Counted from the stretch's first letter, positions 14,524 through 27,215 are shown. The stretch is 64,000 bases of DNA from Enchytraeus crypticus (GCA_905160935.1 CAJHZI010000794.1:3026501-3090500); one strand, 5' to 3'. Numbers and translations: made by a program. The notes: generated by a model not told the origin, from the letters alone.

Positions 14524-14931
14524 TATATTATTATATTACATTCTATCGTAATGAGTTGACATAATGAATGATAACTATTTATAGCTTACTTCTTTCTTAA
14601 TTCGAAGTTAAATTAACTCAATCAATAACATCAATAACGTAAATAACATCTATATATCAATTCAATGCTAGGCAAGAAACTTTCGAGGCTAAATTTCCCA
14701 ATAGTTAACTATATCGCTCTCTAATGATCACAAACTAACTGTATTATTTTGATAGCGACGCCTTGAAGTAACTCGCATCATTAACTGTCTTGACGACTGT
14801 TCATGACTTTTCTTATTAAACTTTTTTGAACACTTGGGGATATCCATTTATTATTGACTGGCATGTGCTATGAAATATTCTCTTGGAATTCAAATAATGT
14901 ATTGTATTGCCGAGAATATGAACTTAATAAA

Positions 14932-15050
14932 GATAATGTTAACGTCAGTTTTCTCACTCGAAAGCGATGTCAGTGGCGGGTGAGCCCAGGATTTGAACCC
15001 CGTTTTCAGGATTTGAAATATCTTATCGACATCGCCACTGGCTCCAGCCA
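14932..15050 (-). mobile_element. SINE-A copy with internal rearrangement
   Basis: Minus copy. The caggatttgaa word near the B box occurs twice, and part of the normal middle is missing. Confidence 0.8.
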
Positions 15051-15424
15051 ATACAATTCGTTGTGCTCTTAAGTGAACAATATGTTGAATCTCTTTAATA
15101 CATATACTAAATAGCGTGTACTTTATCAGACCACTTTAGCTTGAGATATACTACAGAGCGATAGATCGAGATAGATGAACTGTAAGTTAGAATGAGGAGG
15201 AGGATGTAGTATCGCAGGAGTCTATAATATGCTTACGTAATAGAATTTATTGTATTGAGCGACATTAAGTTAGATAGATAGTTACATTTATAGCCTCATC
15301 AAATGCGGGGCTCTGCAGATCTCGCCGTTGAAAGCCTGATGAAGTCTTGGGATCTTCCAGTCGAGAAAATTTACATATTGCAAAAACATCCGTTCTCAAC
15401 TCATCCCAACTGTATCTAGATCTA

Positions 15425-15703
15425 CTGTTAGCAAAATGGATATTCTTGTGCGGTAAACAGTTTTATGCGATAAACAGGTAAACAGCTCTTGTGCGGTAAA
15501 GAGGTAAAGAGTTCCTGTGCGGTAAACAGTTCTTGTGCGACAAACAATTCTTGGGTGGTAAACAGGTAAACAGTTCTTATGCGATTAGCAAGTAAACAGT
15601 TTTTATGCGGTAAACAGTTCTTATGTGGTAAACAGTTTTATGCGATAAACAGTTATTTTGTGGTGGGTAAAGAGTTCTTATGTGGCAAACAGGTTCTTGA
15701 GTG
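15425..15703 (+). repeat. Degenerate GTAAACAG/GCGGT minisatellite
   Basis: Words such as ttcttatgcggtaaacag recur about ten times with irregular spacing and point changes. Confidence 0.85.
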
Positions 15704-16537
15704 AACGTGTCTAACAAAAAAGTATAAGTGTAGCGCCTGGTTTCATATCACATACATACTGTCAGTGATGGTAAAGCACAGATTCGAACCCATGGTCTTT
15801 TATTTATCATACAAGCTGACGATCGGTTCGGCCGTCCGTCGGTTCAACAACACCGTCAGATTATCAGTCGGACGTTAAATTTATGTTGATACTCATTTAA
15901 CTCAAGAAGTTGAAGTTTCTATTGATGATAAAATTGCGGGGTCGAAAATGTTGTCTGTCGAAAACAAATAGAGAAGCACCCTAGGCATAAAGCATAGCAG
16001 ATAGCATATCGGTAAGGTGCCCAGCTGCGGATCTTTGCTGATTAGGTCAGAAAACGGACGTTTAATTTTACTAATTATGGGGATGATCATTTTGGAGTTT
16101 TATAGCAGGCCTAGTTGTTTTTTTTTTCAAGATCACCGAATTAATTCGAGAAGCATACATATAGTTCTTCGTATTGCTAAGCACTTATTTATGTCAAACT
16201 AGTTGACCAAATACGAGTTAGAAGGTTCAAATATAAAAAAATTAGTTTGCTTTGACAACGGTCTAGTAAACTATTTATAGCTAAATTGATTAGTTTGACA
16301 AAATATCGAGTGGGCCACTATAGTAAAATATGTCATATATTCGTAGTGTATCTGTAGCGGAGACAACCGATCTCCGACACTGTATAATAGTTATATTTAT
16401 TATATTTCAAAATATTTTTGTATGTAATTGTATGCTATTTGTATTTTATTCCAGATTGCCCACTTAATGATTTAATTTCTATCAATATAATTAAAAGTCA
16501 AATTCCGTCATTTAAAATGTTAGACTATCTCAAAACT

Positions 16538-16673
16538 GGCTGGAGCCAGTGGCGATGTCGGTAAGATACTCGACCGCGGATCAGTACTGGCGGGGTTCAA
16601 ATCCTGGGCTCGCTCGTCACTGAAATCGCTTTCGAATGAGGAAAATGAAGTTAGCATTAGCTTTGTTAGCTTT
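16538..16673 (+). mobile_element. SINE-A copy
   Basis: Full-length: ggctggagccagtggcgatg through gttcaaatcctgggctcgct to gttagcattagctttg. Confidence 0.9.
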
Positions 16674-18879
16674 AAAATTGGATTTCGCTAAGCAGCAGGC
16701 AAATAAAATAATGAAAGACGGGTCAAATGGATCGAGAGATAAAATATTGAGAGAAAAACGTATTCAGCTTTAGAGAGAACGTACAAAATGACAATCTAAT
16801 GTAGTTTAAAATAGACACCGCAAAAGACCTAAAAATAAGATTTGAAGTGGAAGAATTTTCCATTTGATTGCATATATTATGCTGCTGAGAAGATGGACAC
16901 TATTCAAGATTTAGAATTTAACGAATGTTTTAACCAAAAATATTATTATAACAATTAAATACACGTAATAAAATTCTAGAATCATAAACAATTTAGATTT
17001 TGCATAACTTTTGCGGTAGAAGAGATAGAATATATCATTAAATAAGTCTTATTGATTTATTATGCATCTACTGTAACACTTTATTACTTAATTCCTTATT
17101 TCGCTTGTCGCAATAATTGTATTAGGAACTTTTGAAAAAGGCTACACGGAGAGTGAAGAAAGCGATCGACGACAGAAAGTAGCTTGTAGCATATAGCCAT
17201 TGAAAGCATTTTGTTTTAGGATTAGGAATTGATTTAGCAGCAGTTTGCGCTTGAGAATAAGTTCTTAATCCTACCTTAAGCGAGGGTCAGCAAGATTTTA
17301 AAGGAGCAAATGATTAAACGTTTCAAAATATCTGGAATTATTTATACCCCAGACCTGCCATTTGACTAACCTTCGAATCAAAACTATGTCTCTTCTCCGA
17401 AAAATTGGAAAGAGAGTACTTTAGCTTAATAAAGGCCACAATCAGTGACGTGCGAGCTCTGCTCATTTGAAATTTGAGCGATCTCAAGATCTAATGAGCA
17501 CAAGGTTGAGATGTTATTAAAATTGCCTAACATAGCATAAGCATGCTATGAAGTAATACGATTTCATAGAAACAATTAAGTTCTGTTTTCTGCTTGTTTA
17601 TTTCTAAAGTTATTGGCTCCTGAACACCAACAAGATACCGCTACAAGATAACAAGATACAGTTTTGTCCACGAACAAGATACCGCTTAGCTCATACAATA
17701 GCTTCTATACATGTATGGCATTGTATACTATATGCTGCAACGGGGGATGCTAGACTTGTATATACATGTACACGTATTCCTGCCATAATATAATTATTTT
17801 GACAATGTTTTCACTAGAACGAATCTTTTATATAACTTAGCGGGATATTCAGTGCCTTCAGTCCTTTATATGACTTTTTCTTCTTCCGAATGCCTTGTGT
17901 TTAAAATTTATTGATTATTTGGACTGATAAACTGGATTTTGTAATTTGCATCGTATGTAGACCTTCTATTTGCTCGCCGGCTTGATTATGTCTTAATAAT
18001 GCTCGATGTTGCAACTGATGACTGTAGCACTCTAATTGTTGTTATGTTATGAAAATAAAATAATTTGTAATTACAACTGACTGTATTACCTCGCAGAGCT
18101 TAGGCTCTTTTGTGGCAACCCTCTTCCTGATCATTTGTTTAATTTCTAATTATAATTTCTCTAATTTATTTTAGTTATTTGATATTTTCACTGCTTTCGA
18201 GCACATGCGTGTGAAGTTTCATATTCTTTTCGTTTCGAACGCTAAATTTCTTTGCCTATTTCGTTGTACATGATGTCACTGTATATCGTGTACTTTATAT
18301 TGTGTTCTTATTATAGTTATGCTACCATATGGTTTGGTGAAATAAAGATGTATATAATAAGTATGTTGTATTTGTTGTTTATTATGACGTGGAAAGCAAA
18401 TAAAAAGGTTGAATGTATGAATGAAAAAAATGATTTCTTTAAATAAAGTTTGTATACTGTGCTATAGCAGGTTTTGTTGTGATACCAATCTCATAATTGT
18501 CACTGTCATCTCTTCCTGCCAACCTTCTGATGCCTCTCACATTCTATCAACTATTTTCTTATTATTCCTCCATCTTCGACCGTGGAAAACACAACGGCAA
18601 CAGCCAGTCGAGTAATACATTACAGTTCTTGTAATATCATCAAATCCTTAGGGAAATCACATGCTGTCCTTCCGGTCCGATTCCCTTCCCATCTTTCCAC
18701 CTTCCCTCATTATTCTTTCATTCCTGACGGCACTTCACTTCTGGACTCGCGTGCTAACGACAACTGAGTAGATCTTGAAGCTATGCCACATGGAAATCTT
18801 GATTGTTTATGCCATATTTGGAGTGCCATTATATAATATACAAAATTACTGGTTATTTAACTTGTCTACTTCTCTCCCT

Positions 18880-19165
18880 AGAGGCTATCAAATGGCAGGG
18901 CCACAATATAAATGTATATTAATACTTAGGTTTTGCTTTCACGTCTCATAAAGAGCACTTCATAATCAATAAGTTAATCACTCCTTCCACAAAAAGCTAT
19001 GCCTTATCAATACCTTATGTATAGCGCCAGTAGCTTGTGAAAATTTCCCTTTTGAGATTGTCTCTCTTTGAATTCCTCAGTTGTTGCTTAGTCGCCTCTT
19101 ACGGCAATCAATGCAAAGGGTTGGTCTATTCTTCAATGTCCCGGATACAAAACGAAAATGATTAC
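18880..19165 (-). mobile_element. Mosaic copy: Rep-C-like head with Rep-D tail
   Basis: On the minus strand it reads tgtatccgggacattgaaga, then a gaccaacc word, then ccgtaagaggcgactaagca, then the Rep-D tail half ending in cctgccatttgatag. Confidence 0.75.
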
Positions 19166-19495
19166 TTGGTGAATCAGGTAACTTGAGAATAGTGAACCTT
19201 TCTACATCTTTCACAAATATATTGTTGAAAGTAGGGTCTATGAAAAGCTATAGTTTTAGTTGAGTTGTGGTTTTAATTATGTTTAGTTCGGTTAGAGATT
19301 TATTTTAAGGTGAGACAGCGTCGCTCGTATGCGTAGTATATATAGTAGGATGACTTGTACTGAGAGTATAGGGGTCTTTAAGAGGCGTCTAGCAGAGATA
19401 TTAAAGTGAACTAGAAGTTATCTGGTGCAAGACGCGATTTTATAATACCGATGGATTAGCCGATATCATAAACATAAAATTATGATCATAGTCAT

Positions 19496-19550
19496 AGTGG
19501 CGATGTCGGTAAGATATTCGACCGAGGATCAGTATGTGCGGGGTTCATTT
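19496..19550 (+). mobile_element. SINE-A 5' fragment
   Basis: It is cut within the B box (cggggttcattt). Confidence 0.8.
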
Positions 19551-20504
19551 CGCCATAATAGACAGGGATGATAGAATCGGCTGTCGTGAATGTCAGAATG
19601 ATTTGCCATTCTTTGATTGGTTGATTCATCGATGTATTTTAGACACTTGTACCACAAATTAAGCACTCTCATTATTTTAGTATATTAATTGCTTTGGATA
19701 AAGCTATATAATATTTGCTATTTGAAAGGCGATTGAGGAACTTTCACGTAGTCAGGTCAATATAATATCCCAGGAGAAATCAACGTGTGAGATCTGTATA
19801 TTACACCTGATTTAAAGTAATTCATTCTGGTGTATGTGTGGCGAGCAACTTGATAGCATTGCTCGCTGATGTGGATTGGAAATGAATTTCGACGAGAGAT
19901 AAGAATAAATAAATTGGTTCTAGAATAATCATTAGTATCCAGATGGCCCTTATTATGTATGATTCTTGGCGGTTATATTTTTTATTTGTAAGAGGGACCT
20001 TGAAAAGGATTGAGAATGTAATTAAGACTACAAAGCATCAGTTGATATACTGTGAATTCTGAGGGGCGATGATAAAATAAATATTTATTATCTTCCTATA
20101 GAACAAGAAACTCGACTAGAAGTAGGTTCCCAGGGGATACATAGCGGCAAGTCTCTAATTAAGTAATCAAAATATTTAATAATAAACATTGTCTCAACCG
20201 AAGGAAATTAAGTTAGCTTTGAAACTGTATAAGTAATGCATTATTATTAGTGTAATGGAATAATGTACATGTAATGTTCTTTATGTAATGGTTCCTTATG
20301 TAATGGTTTATGTTATTGTTATGCGCGGTTGGAGTAAATAAACTTTATTTGATATGACATGATAACACTTCCTAAATCAGTTCAAACTTTTAATTTTCGG
20401 GGTAAAAACAACCCCTTTTCATTTTTAACTCAGTATGTATTAAATGCATTTTCTGGAGAATTGTAAAAATATTGATAAAATTATAAATATTTATAAATTT
20501 ATTT

Positions 20505-20514
20505 TATTTCGCAG
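20505..20514 (+). promoter_or_regulatory. Probable 3' splice site upstream of the GPCR start codon
   Basis: A pyrimidine-rich run ending in cag lies 8 bases before the ATG at 20523. This suggests that the first coding exon is preceded by an intron in the 5' leader. The upstream leader exon was not identified. Confidence 0.45.
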
Positions 20515-20522
20515 TCACAGCA

Positions 20523-20963
20523 ATGACGTCAGAAACTAACTCTACGTCATTTCATGACATCGGCGATCAAACTAACACAACGGCCGAGACGCCTCAACCG
20601 ATGGACGTCATGAGTAAAACGTGGCTTCAGGTCTTATTCGTATCGCTCTACTTTGCCATCTTCGTCGTTGGCATTGCCGGGAACTCGCTGGTTGTATACG
20701 TGGTGACCCATTCCAAAGCCATGCAGACCATAACCAACATCTTCATAGCCAACCTTGCACTCTCCGACATCATGAAGTGTCTCCTAGCTGTTCCGTTTAC
20801 TCCGATATCCGGACTGCTGCAGAGTTGGATTTTTGGACGTGTTCTCTGTCACGTTATTCCGATGTCGCTTGGAGTAAGTGTGCACGTTTCCACTCTCACA
20901 TCGACGGCCATTGCCATAGATCGGTACTTCGTCATCGTACATCCATTCAGACCCCGAATGAAG
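20523..20963 (+). CDS. sNPFR: GPCR coding exon 1
   Basis: It encodes residues 1-147: the N-terminus, helices 1-3 and the start of intracellular loop 2. The exon ends AAG|gtatgt, a good donor, in phase 0. The start is the first ATG after a likely acceptor (tttcgcag, ending 20514), so an upstream 5'UTR exon probably exists but was not found. If read through the donor, the frame runs into low-complexity asparagine codons and stops. Confidence 0.93.
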
Positions 20964-22833
20964 GTATGTGGACTGAGAAAGTTACAAAAACATACAGTTA
21001 TTAAAATTGTTAATATTACTAATAATAATAATCGTTATAAATTATTTAATTATTATTAATTATTTTGTTACTTAAAATAGCAATTACTAGGAAATGTCGT
21101 TTGTCGTCGGTCACGTAAACATCTAGCCATCTTGTAGATTGTGATATTGATAAACGTTAAAATAGTGCTATATCTTTAAGTCTCGGTAGTTTAATTCAAG
21201 CTATGTATATGTCATGTAATTAAATTAACTCAAATGGATTCTGCAGTTATAATCAGTAAACAATAAGTTTCCAATTGTTTATATTTAAATATATGAAATC
21301 ACGCGTCACAAGATATAATTCTATTTAAAATGTTTATAGACTATCCATATGATACCAACAACATACCAATACACACACCAATACACAGCATTTCAGGCCT
21401 AATTTTTTACAATCGCATGAATGCAGGCTATGCAAGATCTAAATCTATTTAATATGTACACTGTTTATAAAACCCCAATATGATACCAACGAACCACCAA
21501 TTTGCATTATAGGCTTACAAAAAGTATTAAATATTTATGTTATTTCAGTTTTACTACTAATTAACTAAGCAAATTGGCGAATGAGTTTGGTTCATGTTAA
21601 ATGGTAAACCATGAGAGTCCTAATAGTCCTGATAGTACTAATCATACGAGAACATAATCTGAGATCAACAGCTTGGATGGTGTATGAAACAGGATCGGTA
21701 AATGAATACTAATCCATTTACTGGTTATAAATCTTAATCTATCATACACTAAATTGAGTAAAGATCATGAATTTCATTTGAGCAGGTAATAAATAACATC
21801 TTAGATTTTGTTATTTATTAAGTTCATGTGTGTGTTTAGCCATTAAATTCATTGAGATTTTTCTACGTGTATTTTTAGAGAAAAAAACTGTTGTTCCTAG
21901 ATACAAAACTACTTGCTTCTTTAATCAATATTCAGTATAGTGCGGTTCCTTCTATGCCGTAGCTTATTAAACCACAGCATCTTTCTCTTTAAAGATAAAT
22001 TACTTCTGCAAGCTGTGCTGTGCAATTACTTCTGAGTTGTTTCAGAACAAATGAATAGAAATAAAATTGTTTAAAAGATTACGGAAGATAATTATCAAAG
22101 ATCTTTTGAGCTTAAAGGTCTTTAAGTAACTGGATATAATGTCGCAGATTAATGCTGAAATAATTTAATTGCTGTCAATTTATTAGTTTGATTAAATATA
22201 ATGCATCTAAATATTGTCTTATGAAAGACAAAGAGAGTAAATTTTAATGATGTCAGTAAGATCGAAGTTAATTGCAAAGTAAAGGCATAGCTAAAACAGC
22301 GGATTAAGAAAAAAATCTAAGAAAACTTTCAACCGCTTTAATTTGTAAAAAGAATTTTAGCATATTGTAGCTATAAATCGGGTCACATTGATCTTATGCA
22401 TGTTTAACGATATACTTTTAATTGATATTTTCCATTAGACTTTATTCGCAACTTAAAACAAAATAATTATTATACATTATGTCCTACATTTCCGTTTCCG
22501 TTTGCATATTTAAAATGCGCAGGAAAAAATTAGATATTAGACTGTAGTATGGTATAATTTTGGTACTAATGTGATATGTATCGTAATATGGGTTTGTATG
22601 GTGCTGATGTCCTTTTCACTTCATACTTCTAACTATGCTTTTCATTGCTTAATTTTAGATGACGAAGTACTAGCCCTAATGTTGTCTGTAAAGAGTCTGT
22701 GGGTATATAAGCTGAGCATTAGAATGTTCAGTTTTGATGTGATGTTGACGTTGTTTTATTTCAACTAGATTTAACTGACAATTAGAGCCTCTTGATCTTT
22801 TAATCACAGAGTATTACAACACTTGTAGGCAGT

Positions 22834-22875
<42 letters not shown>

Positions 22876-25800
22876 GCGCTGCCTACTGACAGATTCATTC
22901 TATATAACGCCTTCACTCTTATCTCTCTTCAGCTTTCCTCTTCATGTCCACTTACGAGTGAATTTTAAAATCATCTAACATTCTTAATCTCGGTCAGATA
23001 ACTTTTACCATTCTACCCTCAAGTACAATTTAGTAAATTACTTCCCCTTAGAATGTGTCCCATCCAATTCTTCTTTATATTTTTTATAACATCTATCAAC
23101 TGTCTATCTGTACCCACTCTCTTGAAGACTTCATTGTAACTTTTTACGTCTAACTAATATTTTCCATTCTTCTCGATATCCATATTGGCAGTGGCATAAC
23201 ATGAAAAAGTGACAGAATTAGATAAATAGATAATGAATTAGAATACAAATTATTATTGTGTAGTTAGAGTCTTTCTATCTCTAGAGCACGATGTTAAACT
23301 AGTTAGTACTGATGGTTAGTATCGGATTAGTACTGGGCTAGTATTAATAGTCAGTACTGTATACTGCATTAGTACGGGAAGTTAGTACTTGGTTTGTACT
23401 GGGAGTTAATACTAGGCAAATAGCTGTAATCCGCATTGGGTTTCGACTCTGTTAGTACTGGGTTTGTACTGGTTTAGCATTTGATTAGTATTTAGTTTGT
23501 AATTTATTGTGCTTAGTTAGTACTGGCTTGTACCGGAATTAAGTTGTTACTGAGTAATTTACTTGATATACTTGAATCATTTGATATACGTCTTAATATG
23601 ATTAAAATTTTGACAACTAAGCTATTAGTGCCGACACTGAAATTTAAACCATTATTTAAACCATTATTTTGTCTGTCGGAAAAGCTTTTTGTACTCTGTT
23701 GAATGTCGCTCATAGTCGCATGAAAATCGACAGCGTCAATTGTCTTTTAATAAAGGTCCAGAGAATATCTCACTTAAAATTCAACGTATTCAAAGCACCA
23801 TCTTTATTGATCAGCTAACATGTTTTCATATGATAATTTGCTTATGTAATGAAAGCTGATAATTATCAATCTTAAATTTCGCTTTCCGAAAATCGACAAG
23901 GCTAATGAAATCCTTCAATACCTCTACTAGTACTCCATCTCACCATCCTAAATAAAACGATTCCGTCAATTTGCTGGATTCGCACTGATAGCACTGTTTT
24001 AGCTCCAATATAGTGATGACCATGGACATTTTTCACCTGCTTTCTAGTCCTATGCGCCAGGAAAACATAATGGTAAAGCTAAAAAGCTAAGGTTAACGTC
24101 AGTTTCGTCACTCGAAAGCGAGATCAGTGACGGTCGAGCCCAGGATTTGAACCCCCGCACATACTGAACCGCGGTCGAGTATCTTACCGACTGGCTGGAG
24201 TCATTGGCGAAGATTTCTATGGCTTGGAGCAAAAATGTGCCAAGGCACTTTTTCATTTAAAGCGATATGCACAGTGCAGTGGTATGATTATACTTGCAAC
24301 TTTCAGTGCACAAAGGAGACAAGTGATTGTATGTATTATAATACTGACTTCGAACCAAAACACAAAGGGACCAAGGCGTCTGAGCAGAATCTTCAGTGCA
24401 GAAACTTCTAAAGGCACTTAGTGTCTAACATTTCTAAACTGCGCATGGCACCATTGCGCTCCAAGCCAATGATTTATTCATTTACTACTATATTCATAGG
24501 ATTTATTTTTCAATCCATTTACTACTAAAATTATAAGGTATATTTTTAAATCCCCTACTACCTCCCCCCATGTCGCCCAGGATCATCAAAGACTCGGTCC
24601 CCCTTCTTCGATATTAGGCTATCACTCGCAGTAATCCACCGACCGGAAATTGTAAGCCTTGGAGCTTGTTGCTCATTGGACTTCCTAGTCTATCACAGTG
24701 TCCCCTGGGTACGGAGCATTGTGTCCGCTTACTCATGGAGCTTTTAAAATATTATGAAGACGTCAGATGATGGTAAAATAATTTGAGAAAATTTACAAGT
24801 TAGCACAGCTCGATCAAGTAAAATCAGTGTTCGAAAAGCTGTTGACGTACAATGTTGTATTTCTAAATTAAGCTATAAAATTTTTAAAAATTATAACAGA
24901 TTTCTATACAGTATAGTGTTGTGTGAAATTGTAAAAGAATCAAAATTACCATCGTAGTTTTTTTTCAGAATCTTGCACTTTGAGTCGAATAGAATAGAAT
25001 AGAATAGAATAGAATAAAATAGAATAGAATGAAATAGAATGGAATAGAATGGAAAAGAGAGGAATAGAATAGAATGAAATGGAATAGAATGGAACTTAAT
25101 AGAATTGAATAGAATTGAATTAAATTAAATAGAATACACTTTGATATTGTATGGAGAGAAAAAGGAGTGGAGAAGGTTCATTCGTATCCCGAACCTAGTT
25201 CAACTGGGATTAAAGGGAAGAAGAAGAAGAAGAATACATGTAGACTTATACATTATAGTTTATCGGTGAGGTTGAATATTGCCATCACTGCATCACTTTT
25301 GTAAAATCAGATACATAATATCGCTTTTATGATTAATTATTATTATGATTATAATTATGATTAATTAGGAGTAATGATGGACTTTTAACAATGAAGGTTA
25401 ACGAAGCCGTCTCGAAGACAATGAGCTCTTTATCTTTAACTGTGCAAGGACTTCATAATTGATGAAGCGTGAGATTAGATAGGCTTATGATGACTTTAAC
25501 GGCAGTAGTACTCTAATTGTTGTTATTGTTGTCACATGTATATTTTGTTGTGCAGGTGGTGGCATGCATGCTGCTGATAGGTGCTATCTGGCTCATCTCT
25601 CTCTCTATCTCCATACCACTAGCCATCTATCAACGCTACGGCTGGGACAACGATTCCTCCACATTTACTTGTGAGGAGAGCTGGCCTTTGGCCACTGCCG
25701 GCCAGTTCTTCACCGTCATTAGCCTCATACTACAATACATCATCCCCTGCAGCATCATAACATTCTGCTACGCCAGCGTGTCGGCGTCACTCAAGCAGCG

Positions 25801-26431
25801 CGCCCGGGCACGCCTGGGCAAAGCAAGTCGTGCCCGGGAGGAAGCCGAGTTAAATCGCAATCGAAAGGCCAACCGGATGTTGATAGCCATGGTGTCAATA
25901 TTCGTTTGCTGCTGGCTACCACTCAACGTCACTCTGCTTATAAACGATCACTACGATGAACTGGGCAGATGGAAATATTTTACCATGATGTTCTTTATTG
26001 CTCACCTAATAGCCATGAGCTCGATAGTGTATAATCCATTCCTCTACGGGTGGATGAATGAAAACTTTCGTAAGGAGTTTGAGCAGGTTGTTCCGTGGTT
26101 GTTCTCCGGTGGTAGATGGGGGCGCGGTTCCATCAGCACAGTCGAGAACACTACGACGTACGGTAATACTGGAAAAGAAAACACCTGCTACTCTTCCGTG
26201 AGGACCAACGCCGGAAGCAGGCACAAAACAGAACTCAAGCCGGATTTGAAGGAAATAACGAATCATCAGGTGGTGCCCAAGCGATTAAATAACGGTTCAG
26301 CAGGGCCACTTGCTGTAGTTGACGACGCAGGTGTAGAGACAAACGAGGTTGATGAATTCATTAGGACATCCGACACTACGATACAACTCATTCCCTCTAG
26401 AACTAACCCGTGCGGTGGAACTGATTTATAA
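20523..26431 (+). CDS. sNPFR: Neuropeptide GPCR, short neuropeptide F / prolactin-releasing-peptide receptor type
   Basis: This is a class A (rhodopsin-like) seven-helix receptor predicted to sit in the plasma membrane and bind an RF-amide-type peptide. It is joined from 20523-20963 and 25556-26431, giving 438 codons in one frame (phase-0 intron). Residues 1-30 are an extracellular tail with N-glycosylation sites NST (6) and NTT (18). Helix 1 has GNSLVV with N54; helix 2 has LALSD with D82. C109 before helix 3 pairs by family rule with C186 in extracellular loop 2. DRYFVIVHPFRPRMK begins at 133. Helix 6 has CCWLP with W267, and helix 7 has NPFLY at 307-311, followed by FRKEF. The DRYFVI..PF.PRMK and AH.IAMSS..YNPFLY blocks match invertebrate sNPF receptors and vertebrate PRLHR best from memory. 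A related NPY-type receptor is the alternative. Confidence 0.9.
22832..23181 (-). mobile_element. LINE 3' fragment in the GPCR intron
   Basis: In minus orientation it runs from the GRGRP-region equivalents to the ctgtcagtaggcagcgcact end, then a GA run (22837-22873 as TC on the plus strand). Confidence 0.85.
23295..23545 (+). repeat. Degenerate TTAGTACTGG repeat in the GPCR intron
   Basis: gttagtactgg and gtttgtactgg recur over about 240 bases with variable spacing. Confidence 0.75.
24079..24201 (-). mobile_element. SINE-A copy in the GPCR intron
   Basis: Minus copy. The A-box part is shortened (ttaccgactggctggagtca on the plus strand). Confidence 0.85.
24985..25138 (+). repeat. GAATA pentanucleotide microsatellite
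   Basis: More than 20 agaat/ggaat/gaaat units. Confidence 0.95.
25154..25235 (+). mobile_element. Rep-C tail fragment
   Basis: It has cgtatcccgaacctagttca and gggattaaagggaag, followed by an AAG repeat instead of GAT. Confidence 0.65.
25556..26431 (+). CDS. sNPFR: GPCR coding exon 2
   Basis: It encodes residues 148-438 plus the TAA stop: helices 4-7 and a cytoplasmic tail of about 110 residues. Intracellular loop 3 is short and basic (about 226-254, rich in Arg/Lys/Ala). The tail is rich in Thr, Ser and Asn. No palmitoylation-type Cys follows helix 8 closely. An ATG upstream at 25517 is in frame but lies in the intron and is not the start. Confidence 0.93.
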   Translation: MVACMLLIGAIWLISLSISIPLAIYQRYGWDNDSSTFTCEESWPLATAGQFFTVISLILQYIIPCSIITFCYASVSASLKQRARARLGKASRAREEAELNRNRKANRMLIAMVSIFVCCWLPLNVTLLINDHYDELGRWKYFTMMFFIAHLIAMSSIVYNPFLYGWMNENFRKEFEQVVPWLFSGGRWGRGSISTVENTTTYGNTGKENTCYSSVRTNAGSRHKTELKPDLKEITNHQVVPKRLNNGSAGPLAVVDDAGVETNEVDEFIRTSDTTIQLIPSRTNPCGGTDL

Positions 26432-26924
26432 ACCTTGTGAAATATTTGTTTTACGTACATTTAGATATTATTTATTTTCAATTTGGCCTAGACAGGATAT
26501 AATACTCGGAATCGGTCTAACTTAGTGAGAAAACTTTAACAAATTTTATTACATAGATGATTCAAAGAATAGACGATACATTTAAAATCCCTGTCTTTTA
26601 ATACACGTAAGTAGGCTATCATTAAGTAGCCTGTAGTAGAAAATCAAGTAGGAATTAATCATTTTGTAAAGATTTTAGGAAGAAAATAAGAATGCAAAAC
26701 GGCTCTAAAACTAAAGACATGAGAAGGCAAGTAATATGATTGTAATTTAGAGGAAAAATGATGTAATTGCAAATCTAGGAAATGAGATCCACTAAGAAAT
26801 CCAGCTACAGGTCTATGCTCTTTTTAACAGTCTTTTTGTTTTAATCTCCAATAGAAACTTTTTCAATTATATGTACATGTGCATGTGGTGCAATTCTCAA
26901 TTTTGTGAAATTAGCTGGAAGTTG

Positions 26925-27215
26925 TCTCTTACAGCAGTCTACAGTAGCCTACTGTAGCCTACCGTAGCCTACAGCTGCCTACAGTTTCCTGCTGTAATCT
27001 ACAGTAACCAACAGTAGCCTACCGTAGCCTACAGATTCCTACGGTAATCTACATGTACAGTAGCCAACAGTAGGCATCCTTACAATTAAATATTCCACCG
27101 TTGCCTACAGTAGGCATCATCAGCATTCAATGGCCTACAACAACCCACAGTAACTTATACAGCTGCCCCCAAGGCAATAGCAGCAGTCTAGCGTAGCAAA
27201 CAGCAGGCTACTTAC
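26925..27215 (+). repeat. Degenerate CCTACAGTAG-type repeat, possibly in the GPCR 3'UTR
   Basis: Many imperfect copies of short words such as cctacagtag, cctaccgtag and cctactgtag follow one another, with some TACAG/CTGTA inverted pairing. It lies 0.5 kb after the receptor stop. If the polyadenylation signal near 27333 is used, the array is transcribed in the 3'UTR. Confidence 0.7.

Larger units (their letters stand above)
1..20514. other. Intergenic region, repeat-rich, no host gene recognised
   Basis: I found no reading frame here with a recognisable domain or conserved protein pattern. The longest frames, about 110 codons near 3819-4151, look like chance. The supportable content is dispersed repeats (listed separately), a long TA run, and several tRNA-like fragments. 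Stretches between the listed repeats, such as 2871-6480, 11250-13450 and 16680-18880, show only AT-rich sequence to my reading. Short exons of an unknown gene could escape this reading. Confidence 0.6.
20964..25555 (+). other. GPCR intron 1 (4.6 kb)
   Basis: The intron begins gtatgt and ends tgttgtgcag. It carries a LINE 3' fragment (22832-23181, minus), a degenerate TTAGTACTGG repeat (about 23290-23545), a SINE-A copy (minus), a GAATA microsatellite and a Rep-C tail. No coding exon was seen in it. Residues on both sides join smoothly (RPRMK then VVACMLL, the start of helix 4). Confidence 0.85.

Noticed and set aside
20621-21004. 127-codon frame overlapping GPCR exon 1
   Set aside because: It is the +2 shadow of the receptor exon and has no hydrophobic pattern or motif of its own.
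25517-25555. ATG at 25517 as the start of the second receptor exon
   Set aside because: It lies before the clear acceptor tgttgtgcag, and helices 1-3 are in the upstream exon in the same phase.
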